A stretch of 64,000 nt of DNA from Flavobacteriaceae bacterium CP2B (GTDB lineage: Bacteria > Bacteroidota > Bacteroidia > Flavobacteriales > Flavobacteriaceae): positions 310,001 through 374,000 of the forward strand of contig LXTR01000038.1 of assembly GCA_001683825.1 (NCBI GenBank). Direction: 5' to 3'. A model generated the notes under the pieces. The model searched no databases. It had not been told where the DNA came from and saw only the letters and a program-made list of their open reading frames with translations. Below, piece after piece: positions 7,980 to 17,415 of the stretch (position 1 is its first letter; the number at the start of each line of letters is the position of its first letter). The position numbers and the translations under genes were made by a program.

Positions 7980-10900
7980 CTATTTGGCGTAGTGTACCCG
8001 GTACCTCCAATAACTGACCCCGCCCAGCAGGAATACCCCCAGCAGGGTATACCATACAAAGGCAGGTGTAATTACCTGTGAACCACTGGCATAGCTGTGC
8101 AGTCCCACCAGATAAAAATTCACCCCAAAATACGTCATCATGATGCTGCCAAAGGCGAGGATACTCATAAAATTGAAGGTCCATTTTCCCCTGAGGCCGG
8201 GCACCAGGCGCGCGTGTATCACAAAAGCATAGACCATGATAGAGATCAGGGCCCAGGTTTCCTTGGGGTCCCACCCCCAATAGCGGCCCCAACTCTCGTT
8301 GGCCCATTGCCCGCCCAGGAAGTTCCCTATAGTGAGCATGACAAGTCCCACGGTAAGGGCCAGTTCATTGATGATGGTCAATTCTTTGAGGTTGATGGCC
8401 ATGCGCTTCTTATTGCGACGGTTGGTGAGCAGGATGAGTACCAGGGAGACGATCCCGAGGATCATCCCCACCGTAAGGGGGCCATAGCTGGCTACGATTA
8501 CCGCCACGTGGATCATCAGCCAGTAACTGTCGAGCACGGGTACCAGGTTGGCGATAGACGGGTCTACCCAACTTTGGTGCGCAATCCAGAGCAGCATGGC
8601 GGTCACAAAAGCGGAAGCCGATATGGTGAGTTCGCTTTTACGGCCCAGCAGCAGTCCCATCCCCATGGTGGCCCAGGAGACATAGAGAATGCTCTCATAG
8701 GCGTCACTCCAGGGTGCGTGGCCCGAAATATACCAACGCATGGCCAGGCCAGCGGTATGCCAGAGAAAAAACAGGATGATGACCCCTTTGAAGAAGTAGG
8801 TGCCCACCTTCCATAGTTTCCGTTCTTTAAATATGCGAAAGACCAGCACCAGGAACATCAACAAGCCCACCAGGGCATAATACCGGTAAAGCCTGTTAAA
8901 AATATCCAGTTTGTTGTACACCACTTCCATAGATACCCTTCTTTCGGAGGGCATTACCTCGCTGCCGTGGTTTTCCTGGTTTTGATGGAAGGCGGCCAAC
9001 AGCTTGTCAGCTTCGGAATAATCTCCGGTTTCCTTCCCTCGCTGCAGCGACATCAGGTAATAGGGTATGGCATTCTTGATGAAGTTGCCATAGAGGGAAT
9101 CGGCCACCTGGTATTGGCCAGAACGATATTCAAGGGCCGAGATCCATTTGTTGTTTTCATCGTTCAGCAATGGGAATATCTTGACGATCTCCCCACTCAG
9201 GGCCCGGTTGAGCAACCCCAGCCGAAGGTCTACATCCTTAAAATCCTGTTCAAACTTGTTGGGTGTGTTGGTCGCATAGGCCTTTTGCAGGTAAGGGGCC
9301 AGTTTGTATTGTCCCTGGGCGTCAAAGAAATCAGTCGCCTTGACAAACCTTTGGTCATCGGGGATTTCTATAATGTCCCGTATGCTGTCATTCTTGCCCT
9401 TTTTATCCAGGGCGATAAACTCGGTGTTGTACCACAGGGCAGGGTTCATCATCATGGAGAGCAGGACCTGGTCAGAATTTAACCCTTCGTATTGATCCTT
9501 AAAACTCAGTTTTCGCAGCAATTCGGAAGAAAAGGTATTGATGGGTTTCATTCGTCCCCCATCGTCCTGGATGACGAGTTTGCCAAACTTGGCCGCCTGT
9601 TCTTTGGGCACCAATGTGGCCTGTAACAGGGAATCCAGGCGGGCCCTGGACGGGGCGGTGGTATGGTCATGGGATTCCTGTGCCTGCAACCCGAGGCCAG
9701 GCCCCAACAGCAACAGCGCGACAAGCGCCTTCTTTTTCTTCTTTAGCTTGTCCAGGGAAAGGGCGAGGTCCTTGAACCGGGTTTTGCCAAAGAACATGAT
9801 CCCCATTAAACCAATATAGAGGAGGAAATAGCCGATATACGTAATCCAGGTGCCCCAGAAATCGTGGTTTACCGACAGGATGGTTCCTTTTTCATCAGGG
9901 TCGAAACTGGCCTGGAAGAAACGGTACCCCTGGTGATCCAGCACATGGTTCATATAGATGTCATAGTCAAAAGAGCGCTCGTCGTTTACGGTGATCTTAC
10001 TCATAAAAGAAGCATATCCCTTCTCGGTACCCGGGTATTTCTCGGCGATAAAATCATTCAATTGAATGCTGAAGGGCAGTTGGTGTACCTTAGAGCCATA
10101 GGCCATTGTAAAGTCCAGCCCTCCGACGGTAAACTTATCGGAAAAGTTAAAGGTCCCCTTGCCCCCCAGCAGCTTTTTGGTTACCCGCTCCCCGCCCGAG
10201 GAGACTGCTACAACCAGGGCATCCTGGGTTGCTTGGGTTTGCTCTTCTTCGGGTACCTCAACCACCCCGTAAGAACCCCTGACCAGGGGTTCGGGCACCA
10301 CAAACTGCATGCCCCCCAGGTTGTATAATGAACGTAATTGCAAGGGTTGCAGGCTATCTTTAAGGACCGTACCCTGTAGCTGGTCGGCCATCCGCATAAA
10401 CGTGCCTTCAAAAGGGGTCCGGATCTGGTACGTACTGTCAGTCGCCACGATGTTGACAGCGCCTTCGGTAGGTTGGTTCAGCGCGAACAAAATATTGTGG
10501 ATGTTGGCCACCTGCCCCGTTTCCAGGAAATGCTCATGCCGGTTTCCGTCTCCCGCCTCCACGAGTTTCAGGAACGGTTTCCCCCCAGGGTCGGGAACCA
10601 GTCCCATCTTGGCCCCATCGATAAAACCCACGTGTTCGATGCGGAAGTCCTGCCCGTTGAAATCGGATTTCCAGGGCAGGTTCGACTTGATGCCCTGCTC
10701 GGTCACAATCAGGTCGTCTTCAAGGGCTTTCCTTTTGGGCGAGCCCTCAATGGTCCCGTCTACATACACCGTCAGGTAGGTCTTGTCCGAATAGAACACA
10801 TTTTCCGTGCTCCCTTCCCGTATGGGCATCATGCCTTCAAAACTGATATACCGGGTCACAAAGGCACCGACGATGATCAGGATCCAGGAAAGGTGGAGTA

Positions 10901-11156
10901 TCAGCACCGCCCATTTTTCTTTCCTCAGCAGTCGGTAACGGAAGATATTCCCCAAAAAGTTGATGACAAACAAAGCCATGATCAGTTCAAACCAGGCTGC
11001 ATTGTAGATCCAGATCCTGGCGGTTTCAGTGCTGTACCAGCTTTCGATAAAGGTCCCGAAAGCCATGGCGGTGGCAAAGACAATGAATAAAATCGCGGTT
11101 AAACGTGTGGAAAAGAATAGCTTCTTTAAGAGTTGTGTCATTCTATGAGGATGCAT
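7980..11156 (-). CDS. cytochrome c assembly protein, ResB-CcsA fusion (system II)
   Basis: A 1058-residue fusion. The N-terminal ResB-like part has membrane spans at about 15-35, 47-66 and 81-100, then a large periplasmic domain and another span near 440. After a second periplasmic stretch (about 480-750) comes the multi-span CcsA/CcmC-type domain with the haem-handling WWD motif (NESWGRYWGWDPKETWAL, about 950-967) and His residues in LWHTAG, HVAVIV and HSYASG. System II proteins move haem outward and attach it to CxxCH of apocytochromes. Fused CcsBA is standard in Bacteroidota. A second start at Met6 (11141) is possible. A TATTTTTG -7 element lies just upstream (11171-11178). Confidence 0.93.
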   Translation of the reverse strand: MHPHRMTQLLKKLFFSTRLTAILFIVFATAMAFGTFIESWYSTETARIWIYNAAWFELIMALFVINFLGNIFRYRLLRKEKWAVLILHLSWILIIVGAFVTRYISFEGMMPIREGSTENVFYSDKTYLTVYVDGTIEGSPKRKALEDDLIVTEQGIKSNLPWKSDFNGQDFRIEHVGFIDGAKMGLVPDPGGKPFLKLVEAGDGNRHEHFLETGQVANIHNILFALNQPTEGAVNIVATDSTYQIRTPFEGTFMRMADQLQGTVLKDSLQPLQLRSLYNLGGMQFVVPEPLVRGSYGVVEVPEEEQTQATQDALVVAVSSGGERVTKKLLGGKGTFNFSDKFTVGGLDFTMAYGSKVHQLPFSIQLNDFIAEKYPGTEKGYASFMSKITVNDERSFDYDIYMNHVLDHQGYRFFQASFDPDEKGTILSVNHDFWGTWITYIGYFLLYIGLMGIMFFGKTRFKDLALSLDKLKKKKKALVALLLLGPGLGLQAQESHDHTTAPSRARLDSLLQATLVPKEQAAKFGKLVIQDDGGRMKPINTFSSELLRKLSFKDQYEGLNSDQVLLSMMMNPALWYNTEFIALDKKGKNDSIRDIIEIPDDQRFVKATDFFDAQGQYKLAPYLQKAYATNTPNKFEQDFKDVDLRLGLLNRALSGEIVKIFPLLNDENNKWISALEYRSGQYQVADSLYGNFIKNAIPYYLMSLQRGKETGDYSEADKLLAAFHQNQENHGSEVMPSERRVSMEVVYNKLDIFNRLYRYYALVGLLMFLVLVFRIFKERKLWKVGTYFFKGVIILFFLWHTAGLAMRWYISGHAPWSDAYESILYVSWATMGMGLLLGRKSELTISASAFVTAMLLWIAHQSWVDPSIANLVPVLDSYWLMIHVAVIVASYGPLTVGMILGIVSLVLILLTNRRNKKRMAINLKELTIINELALTVGLVMLTIGNFLGGQWANESWGRYWGWDPKETWALISIMVYAFVIHARLVPGLRGKWTFNFMSILAFGSIMMTYFGVNFYLVGLHSYASGSQVITPAFVWYTLLGVFLLGGVSYWRYRVHYAK

Positions 11157-11170
11157 TGCAATTCAATCTG

Positions 11171-11178
11171 CAAAAATA
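11171..11178 (-). promoter_or_regulatory. -7 element for the ccsBA gene
   Basis: The minus strand reads TATTTTTG, an exact TAnnTTTG match, about 15 nt ahead of the chosen ATG at 11156. The expected -33 TTTG is only weakly matched. Confidence 0.45.
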
Positions 11179-11262
11179 GGGTAATTATGTCGAAAAGGAA
11201 GGGAATTAACATTCCTTATACAGGGGGTGGGGTCTGTAGCGCTGAATCCTGCCCAGGCGTGG

Positions 11263-11291
11263 TTTGCAAACCAAATATATATGTATTTTTG
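11263..11291 (+). promoter_or_regulatory. Bacteroidota-type promoter, near-leaderless
   Basis: TTTG (11263-11266), a 17-nt spacer and TATTTTTG (11284-11291) match the primary sigma consensus of Bacteroidota. The ATG of the DUF2520 gene begins only 5 nt after the -7 element, so the mRNA would have almost no leader. Confidence 0.6.
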
Positions 11292-11295
11292 CCGC

Positions 11296-12060
11296 ATGAA
11301 CAAACTGGTGCTCATAGGGACGGGAAACGTGGCAATGCATCTGTTCAGGGCCCTCAGGGAGTGCCAGGACCTGGAGGTGATTCAGGTGGTGGGCAGGGAT
11401 CCGGCAGCCCGGGCCTATTTCGGGTCCTATACCGATACAGCGGCCCTCCCCGAAATCAGTCAGCAAGGGGACCTTTACCTCATGGCCGTAAGTGACGATA
11501 CCATTGCAACGGTGTCCCGCAATTTACCGCTGGAAGGAAAACTCCTGGTGCATACATCGGGGAGTGTGCCCTTAGAGGCGCTAACCGAACGCTGCCGGAG
11601 AGGGGTGTTCTACCCATTGCAGACATTCAGCAAAAACCGGCATTTATCCCTACGGGAAGTGCCATTGTGCCTGGAAGCGGAGGATAGCCAGGATCTGGTG
11701 CAGCTGCAACGTATCGCAAACCGCTTGTCTGATCGGGTATACCAAATAGGTTCCGAACAACGAAGGCAATTACATTTGGCGGCTGTTTTTGCGAATAACT
11801 TTACCAACCACCTGTATTACCTGAGCCAGCAAATACTGGAGGGGGCATCTCTGCCTTTTGACATGTTACTGCCCCTCATCGGGGAAACGGCGGCCAAATT
11901 ACAGGACGTATCGCCCCATGAGGCGCAAACAGGGCCCGCCAGAAGGGCCGATGAAGGGACGATTGCCGCACATCGGCAACTCCTTAAAGATGCCACCCAA
12001 AAGGACGTTTATACGCTGCTTAGCAATTCAATAAAACAAACCTATGGCAAAAAGCTATAA
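11296..12060 (+). CDS. Rossmann-like and DUF2520 domain protein
   Basis: A 254-residue protein with an N-terminal NAD(P)-binding Rossmann motif (GTGNVA, about 8-13) and a C-terminal helical DUF2520 domain with a conserved AAVFANNFTNHLYY segment. The family resembles F420-dependent NADP oxidoreductases and pantoate reductases in fold; its substrate is not known. I start at Met 11296 because it precedes the Rossmann strand directly and fits the promoter. The last 17 nt overlap the start of the KdsC-like gene, so the two are translationally coupled. It heads an operon of five genes. Confidence 0.88.
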   Translation: MNKLVLIGTGNVAMHLFRALRECQDLEVIQVVGRDPAARAYFGSYTDTAALPEISQQGDLYLMAVSDDTIATVSRNLPLEGKLLVHTSGSVPLEALTERCRRGVFYPLQTFSKNRHLSLREVPLCLEAEDSQDLVQLQRIANRLSDRVYQIGSEQRRQLHLAAVFANNFTNHLYYLSQQILEGASLPFDMLLPLIGETAAKLQDVSPHEAQTGPARRADEGTIAAHRQLLKDATQKDVYTLLSNSIKQTYGKKL

Positions 12061-12568
12061 AGTCATCCTCAAGGACATCGATACCTTTGTATTTGATGTG
12101 GACGGGGTACTTACAGATGGTTCCGTGTTGCTTACCTCCCGGGGCGAACAATTGCGGAGGATGAGCATAAGCGATGGTTTTGCCTTAAAGACCGCCGTGG
12201 AAAAAGGCTATCACCTTTGTGTTATATCCGGGGGGCGCAATGAAGGGGTCCGCCAGCGCCTCCGGGAACTGGGGATCACAGACCTGTACCTGGGCGTACG
12301 CCATAAAGAGGATTCCCTTCAGGAATATATGGAGATTCATGGGATCTCCCCGAAAAACGTCATGTATATGGGCGATGATCTTCCTGACATCAACGCCATG
12401 CTAAAAGTTGCCCTGCCCGCCTGCCCGCAAAATGCGGCTCCTGAGGTTAAAAGCGTCAGCAACTATATCTCCCATAAAAGCGGTGGCCAGGGTTGCGTAA
12501 GGGATATCATAGAACAGGTATTGAAGGTACGGGGCGATTGGTTTGTGGCAACAAATCCAAAGGGGTAA
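12044..12568 (+). CDS. KdsC-like HAD phosphatase (KDO 8-phosphate phosphatase family)
   Basis: A 174-residue C0-type HAD hydrolase. Nucleophile and acid are Asp18 and Asp20 in FVFDVDGVLTDG; the SGGRN segment and GDDLPD (110-115) give the other motifs. Tetrameric KdsC enzymes hydrolyse KDO-8-phosphate in lipopolysaccharide core synthesis; Bacteroidota also use close relatives for other nonulosonates. It overlaps the DUF2520 gene by 17 nt and ends 2 nt before maf. Confidence 0.88.
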   Translation: MAKSYKVILKDIDTFVFDVDGVLTDGSVLLTSRGEQLRRMSISDGFALKTAVEKGYHLCVISGGRNEGVRQRLRELGITDLYLGVRHKEDSLQEYMEIHGISPKNVMYMGDDLPDINAMLKVALPACPQNAAPEVKSVSNYISHKSGGQGCVRDIIEQVLKVRGDWFVATNPKG

Positions 12569-12570
12569 CT

Positions 12571-13158
12571 ATGCTTTTGAACGAACTTTCGCGTTATCGA
12601 ATTATTTTGGCTTCGGCATCACCCCGGAGGAAGGAATTGTTAGATCAGATGGGGGTTGTGTTTGAAGTACAACCCCTTGCTGTAGTTGAAAATTTTCCTG
12701 AAAAACTGGAAGGCGCTGCCATTGCCAACTACCTGGCCAGGCTCAAGGCCGATGCTTTTGACCGGCCTTTGCAGGAAAACGAACTACTGATAACCGCCGA
12801 TACGGTGGTATGGCACGAAGGCCGCCTGCTGGCCAAGCCCGGTAGCCCCGAGGAGGCTGAGGAGATGCTCGCCAGTTTGTCGGATGACTGGCACGAAGTC
12901 ATCAGCTCTGTCTGTTGCACCACGGCAGAGGATCAAAGATGGGTGCATGAAACCACGCTGGTAAAGTTCCGGAAACTCCGTCCGGAGGAAATCCGGTACT
13001 ACGTAGGCAAATTTCACCCGATGGACAAGGCCGGTGCCTATGGCATACAGGAATGGATCGGCCTGGTGGGGATTTCCGAGATCAGCGGTTCATACCCCAA
13101 TGTCGTTGGACTGCCCACGACAAGCCTTTATGAATTGTTAAGGGCCATGGTGTCCTAA
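12571..13158 (+). CDS. Maf-like nucleoside triphosphate pyrophosphatase
   Basis: A 195-residue Maf/Ham1-fold enzyme. The signature SASPRRKELL (15-24), TADTVV and the late DKAGAYGIQ motif with its Lys and Gly residues are all present. Maf proteins hydrolyse dTTP, UTP or modified nucleotides to the monophosphate (house-cleaning). I chose ATG 12571, 2 nt after the KdsC-like stop, since residues ahead of it lack similarity to the family. Central gene of the DUF2520-kdsC-maf operon. Confidence 0.92.
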   Translation: MLLNELSRYRIILASASPRRKELLDQMGVVFEVQPLAVVENFPEKLEGAAIANYLARLKADAFDRPLQENELLITADTVVWHEGRLLAKPGSPEEAEEMLASLSDDWHEVISSVCCTTAEDQRWVHETTLVKFRKLRPEEIRYYVGKFHPMDKAGAYGIQEWIGLVGISEISGSYPNVVGLPTTSLYELLRAMVS

Positions 13159-13191
13159 GGGTTTTTGGGTACTTTTGTTAAAAACCCAAGC

Positions 13192-14148
13192 ATGGATCAT
13201 TACTTTTTCCGCCCGCTAGGTCTCCTGGCACTTCCCTTCACGCTTTTTGTCCTTCACGGTTGCGGCCAGGGAAGTACCCGGGAACACAACCAGGAAGCCG
13301 ATCAGCAAAAACCAAAGGGCACGGTTATCCCTTCTGCGAAAAGGACCATATCCCAACCCTTCAAAGACTATTGGTACGCAGGGGAGGCCGAACTGAGCTC
13401 CTATAAACTGGAACAGGCCCGGTACGGAGAACTGCGTGATGGACACGCGGTACTGATCTACGTCACCGAACCATTCAGGCCCGGTACACAGGTAAAGGCA
13501 GACCAGGAACAGGCAGACAATGTACAGGTGTTGAAGCTAAACAGCACCAAAAAATTCCTTACCGGTATCTACCCCTATTCTATTATGACCAGTACCTTTT
13601 ACCCGGTATATCAAAAACAACACGCCCTAAAACTATCCACAACCGTGCAGGAGTGGTGTGGCCATGTCTACACCCAGCTCAACAACCGGGAAAATTTTGA
13701 GGTAGTTTCCCACTCGTATTTTGAGACCGAAGGGGACCAGGAAATGAGGCTCGACAAAGCCCCCCTGGAAGACGAGGTATGGACCCAACTGCGCCTGGCA
13801 CCCGAAGAACTCCCCACCGGATCCTTAAACATGCTCCCTTCTTTAGAGTACCTCAGGCTTGGGCACCAGCAAATCAAGGCTTACCAAGTAACGGCCAGCT
13901 TGCTGAAGAATGGCCCGCTGACGACCTATGAACTTCACTATCCACAATTGGGGCGCCGCCTTAAAATCCAATTCCAAACAGCCTTTCCGCACCTGGTGGA
14001 GCATTGGGAGGAAACCTATAAAAGTGGCTTCGGCGCCAATGCCCAAACGCTTACCACTTCCGCCAGCAGGATGAAAACTTTAAAGACCCCTTATTGGCAG
14101 AAAAACGGAAATAAGGATGTAATTTTACGCGATAGTTTAGGCATATAA
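13192..14148 (+). CDS. hypothetical lipoprotein next to maf
   Basis: A 318-residue protein with an N-terminal hydrophobic stretch and a lipobox-like LHGC (Cys24). The mature part is soluble and mixed alpha/beta with no known catalytic motif that I can see. In Flavobacteriaceae such proteins often follow maf and have been labelled septum formation inhibitor Maf through neighbourhood alone; the sequence does not look like Maf. I begin at Met 13192, directly before the signal sequence. It lies 33 nt after maf and 7 nt before the MscS gene. Confidence 0.78.
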   Translation: MDHYFFRPLGLLALPFTLFVLHGCGQGSTREHNQEADQQKPKGTVIPSAKRTISQPFKDYWYAGEAELSSYKLEQARYGELRDGHAVLIYVTEPFRPGTQVKADQEQADNVQVLKLNSTKKFLTGIYPYSIMTSTFYPVYQKQHALKLSTTVQEWCGHVYTQLNNRENFEVVSHSYFETEGDQEMRLDKAPLEDEVWTQLRLAPEELPTGSLNMLPSLEYLRLGHQQIKAYQVTASLLKNGPLTTYELHYPQLGRRLKIQFQTAFPHLVEHWEETYKSGFGANAQTLTTSASRMKTLKTPYWQKNGNKDVILRDSLGI

Positions 14149-14155
14149 TTTGGTT

Positions 14156-14701
14156 ATGGAAGACTTCTTTACGCAATATCAGAGTGAGTTGTTAGGCACA
14201 ATGGCCATTGGATTCCTGCTCCTCACCTTGCGTTTCATTTCCATCAAAACCGTGCGTAGGGTGGGCCGTATGAGCGACCTCAACGAAATACGGACCCGAT
14301 TGATCATTAAATATATTTCCTATGGCCTGATTTTCCTGGGCCTGGCCGGGCTGATCTTTGTCTGGGGGGTGAACATCCGGGAGATCGGGTTGATCTTTTC
14401 CTCTGTATTTGCCGTGATAGGGGTAGCCCTTTTCGCGCAATGGTCGATCCTTAGCAACGTTACAGCCGGGATTATCCTCTTCTTTTCCTTCCCCTACAAG
14501 ATTGGCGACCGCATCCGCATCCAGGACAAGGAGATTGACTATACGGGCTATTACATCATCGAGGATATCCGGGCATACCATGTACATCTGCGCAAAGAGA
14601 ATGGCGAACTGATGACCTATCCCAACAACATGATGCTGCAAAAGGCGGTTTCCATGATCGAACATCGTGATAATCACCGGGAGGGAAGCGAGGTCCTTTA
14701 G
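14156..14701 (+). CDS. small mechanosensitive channel (MscS family)
   Basis: A 181-residue MscS-type protein. Membrane segments are seen at about 12-30, 50-70 and 75-95. The pore helix and beta domain follow in the order ALFAQWSILSNVTAGIIL, FPYKIGDRIRI, ending in the YPNNMML motif. The C-terminal alpha/beta cage of E. coli MscS is missing, so this is a minimal form. MscS channels release solutes on hypo-osmotic shock. An in-frame TTG at 14150 is an alternative start. Last gene of the DUF2520-maf operon. Confidence 0.87.
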   Translation: MEDFFTQYQSELLGTMAIGFLLLTLRFISIKTVRRVGRMSDLNEIRTRLIIKYISYGLIFLGLAGLIFVWGVNIREIGLIFSSVFAVIGVALFAQWSILSNVTAGIILFFSFPYKIGDRIRIQDKEIDYTGYYIIEDIRAYHVHLRKENGELMTYPNNMMLQKAVSMIEHRDNHREGSEVL

Positions 14702-14747
14702 GCTGTTAAAGTAGTCGTAAAAATTACCGCTCCGGCCCTATTCTTGC

Positions 14748-14755
14748 TATATTTG
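14748..14755 (+). promoter_or_regulatory. -7 promoter element for the PIG-L gene
   Basis: TATATTTG is an exact TAnnTTTG match 24 nt ahead of the ATG at 14780. The -33 box is not clear. The position suggests that the PIG-L, micro-ORF and symporter genes form a separate transcript. Confidence 0.5.
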
Positions 14756-14779
14756 ATCACCAACTAAAAAAGACAACGC

Positions 14780-17311
14780 ATGCGTAAATTTCTGGTATTC
14801 TGTACGGGAATCCTGCTTTCATGTCAATGCATCCTGGCCCAGGCACCACAAAAATCCGCTTCTGCTGAGATTTACCATGCACTTCAAAAATTGAATTTCC
14901 TGGGGAATGCCCTGTATATAGCCGCACATCCGGACGACGAAAACACGCGGCTGATTTCCTATCTGTCTAACCATGTCAAGGCAAAAACCGGGTACTTGTC
15001 CATTACCCGGGGGGACGGCGGGCAGAACCTTATCGGTCCTGAATTACGGGAGCTACTGGGTGTACTCCGTACCCAGGAATTACTGGCAGCCCGACGGGTA
15101 GACGGAGGATCGCAGTTTTTTACAAGGGCGGTGGATTTTGGCTATTCCAAACACCCCAAAGAGACCCTGGAGATCTGGGACAAAGAGGCCGTGCTCAGCG
15201 ATGTGGTTTGGGTCATCAGGAACTTCAAACCCGATGTGATCATCAACCGTTTCGACCACCGGACCCCCGGCAGCACCCATGGCCACCATACCTCCTCCGC
15301 CATCCTGAGTATGGAGGCGTTTGATTTGGCGGCCGACCCCGCTGCCTACCCGGAACAGTTGTCCGCTACTGAGACCTGGCAACCCAGCAGGGCCTTCTTT
15401 AATACCTCCTGGTGGTTTTACGGGAGTGAGGAGAACTTTGAAAAAGCCGACAAATCAAAACTTTTGTCCCTCGATGTGGGCGTGTATTATCCCCTGAAAG
15501 GGTTATCGAACAACGAGATCGCCGCCCTGGCCAGCAGCCAGCACCTATGCCAGGGATTTGGAAGGCGATCCGACCGTGGAAGCCAGGACGAGTTCATTGA
15601 ACTGCTGAAGGGAACCATGCCTCCGGGTAAAACAGACATCTTTGAAGGAATCAACACCACCTGGTCCAGACTGGAAGGAGGCGCATCCGTAGGCGAGATC
15701 CTGTACGCCGTGGAAGCTTCCTTTAATTTTACCGATCCCGCAGAACACCTCCCACAACTGCTGGAAGCCTACCAAAGGCTAAAAGCCCTTGATGACAACC
15801 ACTGGAAAACACAGAAAACCGCAGAGCTCGAAGCCCTGATAAGCGCCGTTTGCGGACTGCACCTGGAAGCCAATGCCACCGTGGCCGAAGCCTATCCCGG
15901 CGATACTATCGGCCTGGAAATAGAACTGCTGAACAGGTCCGATGCGAAGGTCGTGCTGAATGCGGTACGCATCGGCCCGGAGACTGGCTATACGAAACCC
16001 CTGCCCCTGGCCAACAACCAGAAGAAAACCATGGACCTCCGCCTCCCCGTACCGGAAGATGCCCCCTATACCAGCCCTTACTGGCTGACCGAAAAAGGCG
16101 GCCTGGGGATGTATAAAGTGGCTGACAGGCAACTTATCGGGAAACCGGAAACCCCTGCGGCTTTTGAGGCCACGTTCGACCTGCAGATCAATGGCACAGC
16201 ACTCACCCTCAAAAGCCCGGTCATGCACAAATTCGCCCGGCCAGACAAAGGGGAACTCGTGCAACCCTTTAATATATTGCCAAGGGCTACCGTCCGATTC
16301 AACGACCCGGTATTGATTTTCGACAGCGGGGAGGCGCGACAAATCACGGTGAGCGTAAAAGCCCATTCAGACGGTGTGCAAGGGGAAGTAAACTTGTTGG
16401 CAGGATCCGGCTGGACGGTAACAGATCCGGTACAAAAACTTGAAATAGCAAAGAAAGGAGACGAAAAAACGTTCGTCTTTACCCTGTTGCCCCCGGATGG
16501 CGAAAGTGAAATCATGCTACGTCCTCAGGTCACCCTGGGCGACAAGACATTGTCCAGTGAACTGGTGACTATCGGCTATGACCATATCCCAGAGCAATCG
16601 GTATTATTACCCGCCGAAGCCAAAGCAGTGCGGCTCAATATCGAAAAAACCGGGGATCGTGTGGGCTACATTGCCGGTGCCGGTGACAATATCCCCGAAA
16701 GCCTGGAACAAATCGGGTATCAGGTTCGGCGCATAGATCCCTCCACCATAGAGCAGGGAAGCCTGCAGGGCTATGATGCAGTGGTCCTGGGGATCAGGGC
16801 CTACAATGTGGTCGACGGACTGAAGTTTAAGCAACCCTTTTTGCTGGACTACGTAAAAAACGGTGGGACGCTTATCGTACAATACAATACGGTCTGGAGG
16901 AACAACCTGGGCGTGGACAACCTTGCCCCCTACCCCTTACAGCTTTCCCGGGACCGGGTAGTTGATGAAAATTCAGAAGTACGGATCCTGGAACCCGGGC
17001 ATGCACTTATGACCTACCCCAACCAGATTACCCCCGCTGATTTCAAAGGGTGGGTACAGGAACGCGGCCTCTACTTTCCGGATGCCTGGGACAGTGCGTT
17101 TACCCCGATACTCTCCATGCATGACGATGGTGAAACACCAAAAAACGGGAGCCTGTTGGTGGCGCCCTATGGCAAGGGATATTACATATATACCGGGTTG
17201 AGTTTCTTCAGGGAACTTCCCGCAGGAGTCCCCGGGGCCTACAAAATCTTTGCCAATATGTTATCGATTGGTACGCAAAAGGAACAGCATGATAAGGTTG
17301 TCAAAGGATAG
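14780..17311 (+). CDS. exported PIG-L/LmbE deacetylase-family protein
   Basis: An 843-residue exported protein with a signal peptide (about 1-20, ending LAQA). The N-terminal LmbE domain carries AHPDDEN (His50, Asp52, Asp53) and STHGHHTSS (His167, His169/170), the zinc site of N-acyl-glucosamine deacetylases. Two beta-rich regions and a C-terminal class I glutamine-amidotransferase-like domain (about 615-830) follow. Similar large proteins are common in Bacteroidota; their substrate is unproven, likely an N-acetylated sugar or a glycan. It is followed 1 nt later by a tiny membrane ORF and then by a sodium:solute symporter, which suggests uptake of the product. Confidence 0.85.
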   Translation: MRKFLVFCTGILLSCQCILAQAPQKSASAEIYHALQKLNFLGNALYIAAHPDDENTRLISYLSNHVKAKTGYLSITRGDGGQNLIGPELRELLGVLRTQELLAARRVDGGSQFFTRAVDFGYSKHPKETLEIWDKEAVLSDVVWVIRNFKPDVIINRFDHRTPGSTHGHHTSSAILSMEAFDLAADPAAYPEQLSATETWQPSRAFFNTSWWFYGSEENFEKADKSKLLSLDVGVYYPLKGLSNNEIAALASSQHLCQGFGRRSDRGSQDEFIELLKGTMPPGKTDIFEGINTTWSRLEGGASVGEILYAVEASFNFTDPAEHLPQLLEAYQRLKALDDNHWKTQKTAELEALISAVCGLHLEANATVAEAYPGDTIGLEIELLNRSDAKVVLNAVRIGPETGYTKPLPLANNQKKTMDLRLPVPEDAPYTSPYWLTEKGGLGMYKVADRQLIGKPETPAAFEATFDLQINGTALTLKSPVMHKFARPDKGELVQPFNILPRATVRFNDPVLIFDSGEARQITVSVKAHSDGVQGEVNLLAGSGWTVTDPVQKLEIAKKGDEKTFVFTLLPPDGESEIMLRPQVTLGDKTLSSELVTIGYDHIPEQSVLLPAEAKAVRLNIEKTGDRVGYIAGAGDNIPESLEQIGYQVRRIDPSTIEQGSLQGYDAVVLGIRAYNVVDGLKFKQPFLLDYVKNGGTLIVQYNTVWRNNLGVDNLAPYPLQLSRDRVVDENSEVRILEPGHALMTYPNQITPADFKGWVQERGLYFPDAWDSAFTPILSMHDDGETPKNGSLLVAPYGKGYYIYTGLSFFRELPAGVPGAYKIFANMLSIGTQKEQHDKVVKG

Positions 17312-17312
17312 T

Positions 17313-17414
17313 ATGGAAGATAAATTGGTCTGGAAAAAAGAATACACCCTGGTATTGCTCCTCAATGCCCTCTATGTGCTTATTTTCTATTTCGTGATGA
17401 TCGCATTCAGCTGA
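17313..17414 (+). CDS. 33-residue membrane micro-protein
   Basis: ATG at 17313 and TGA at 17412-17414 give a 33-residue peptide starting MEDKLVWKKEYTLVLLLNAL. A charged head of about 11 residues precedes one hydrophobic span (about 12-32). It begins 1 nt after the PIG-L stop and ends 1 nt before the ATG of the symporter, an arrangement hard to get by chance. It may be an accessory subunit or stabiliser of the symporter, like other one-span partners of transporters; this is inference. Confidence 0.65.
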   Translation: MEDKLVWKKEYTLVLLLNALYVLIFYFVMIAFS

Positions 17415-17415
17415 T

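Noticed and set aside
13192-14148. Call as septum formation inhibitor Maf
   Set aside because: The true Maf is the gene before it; this lipoprotein has none of the Maf motifs, so that label would only reflect position.
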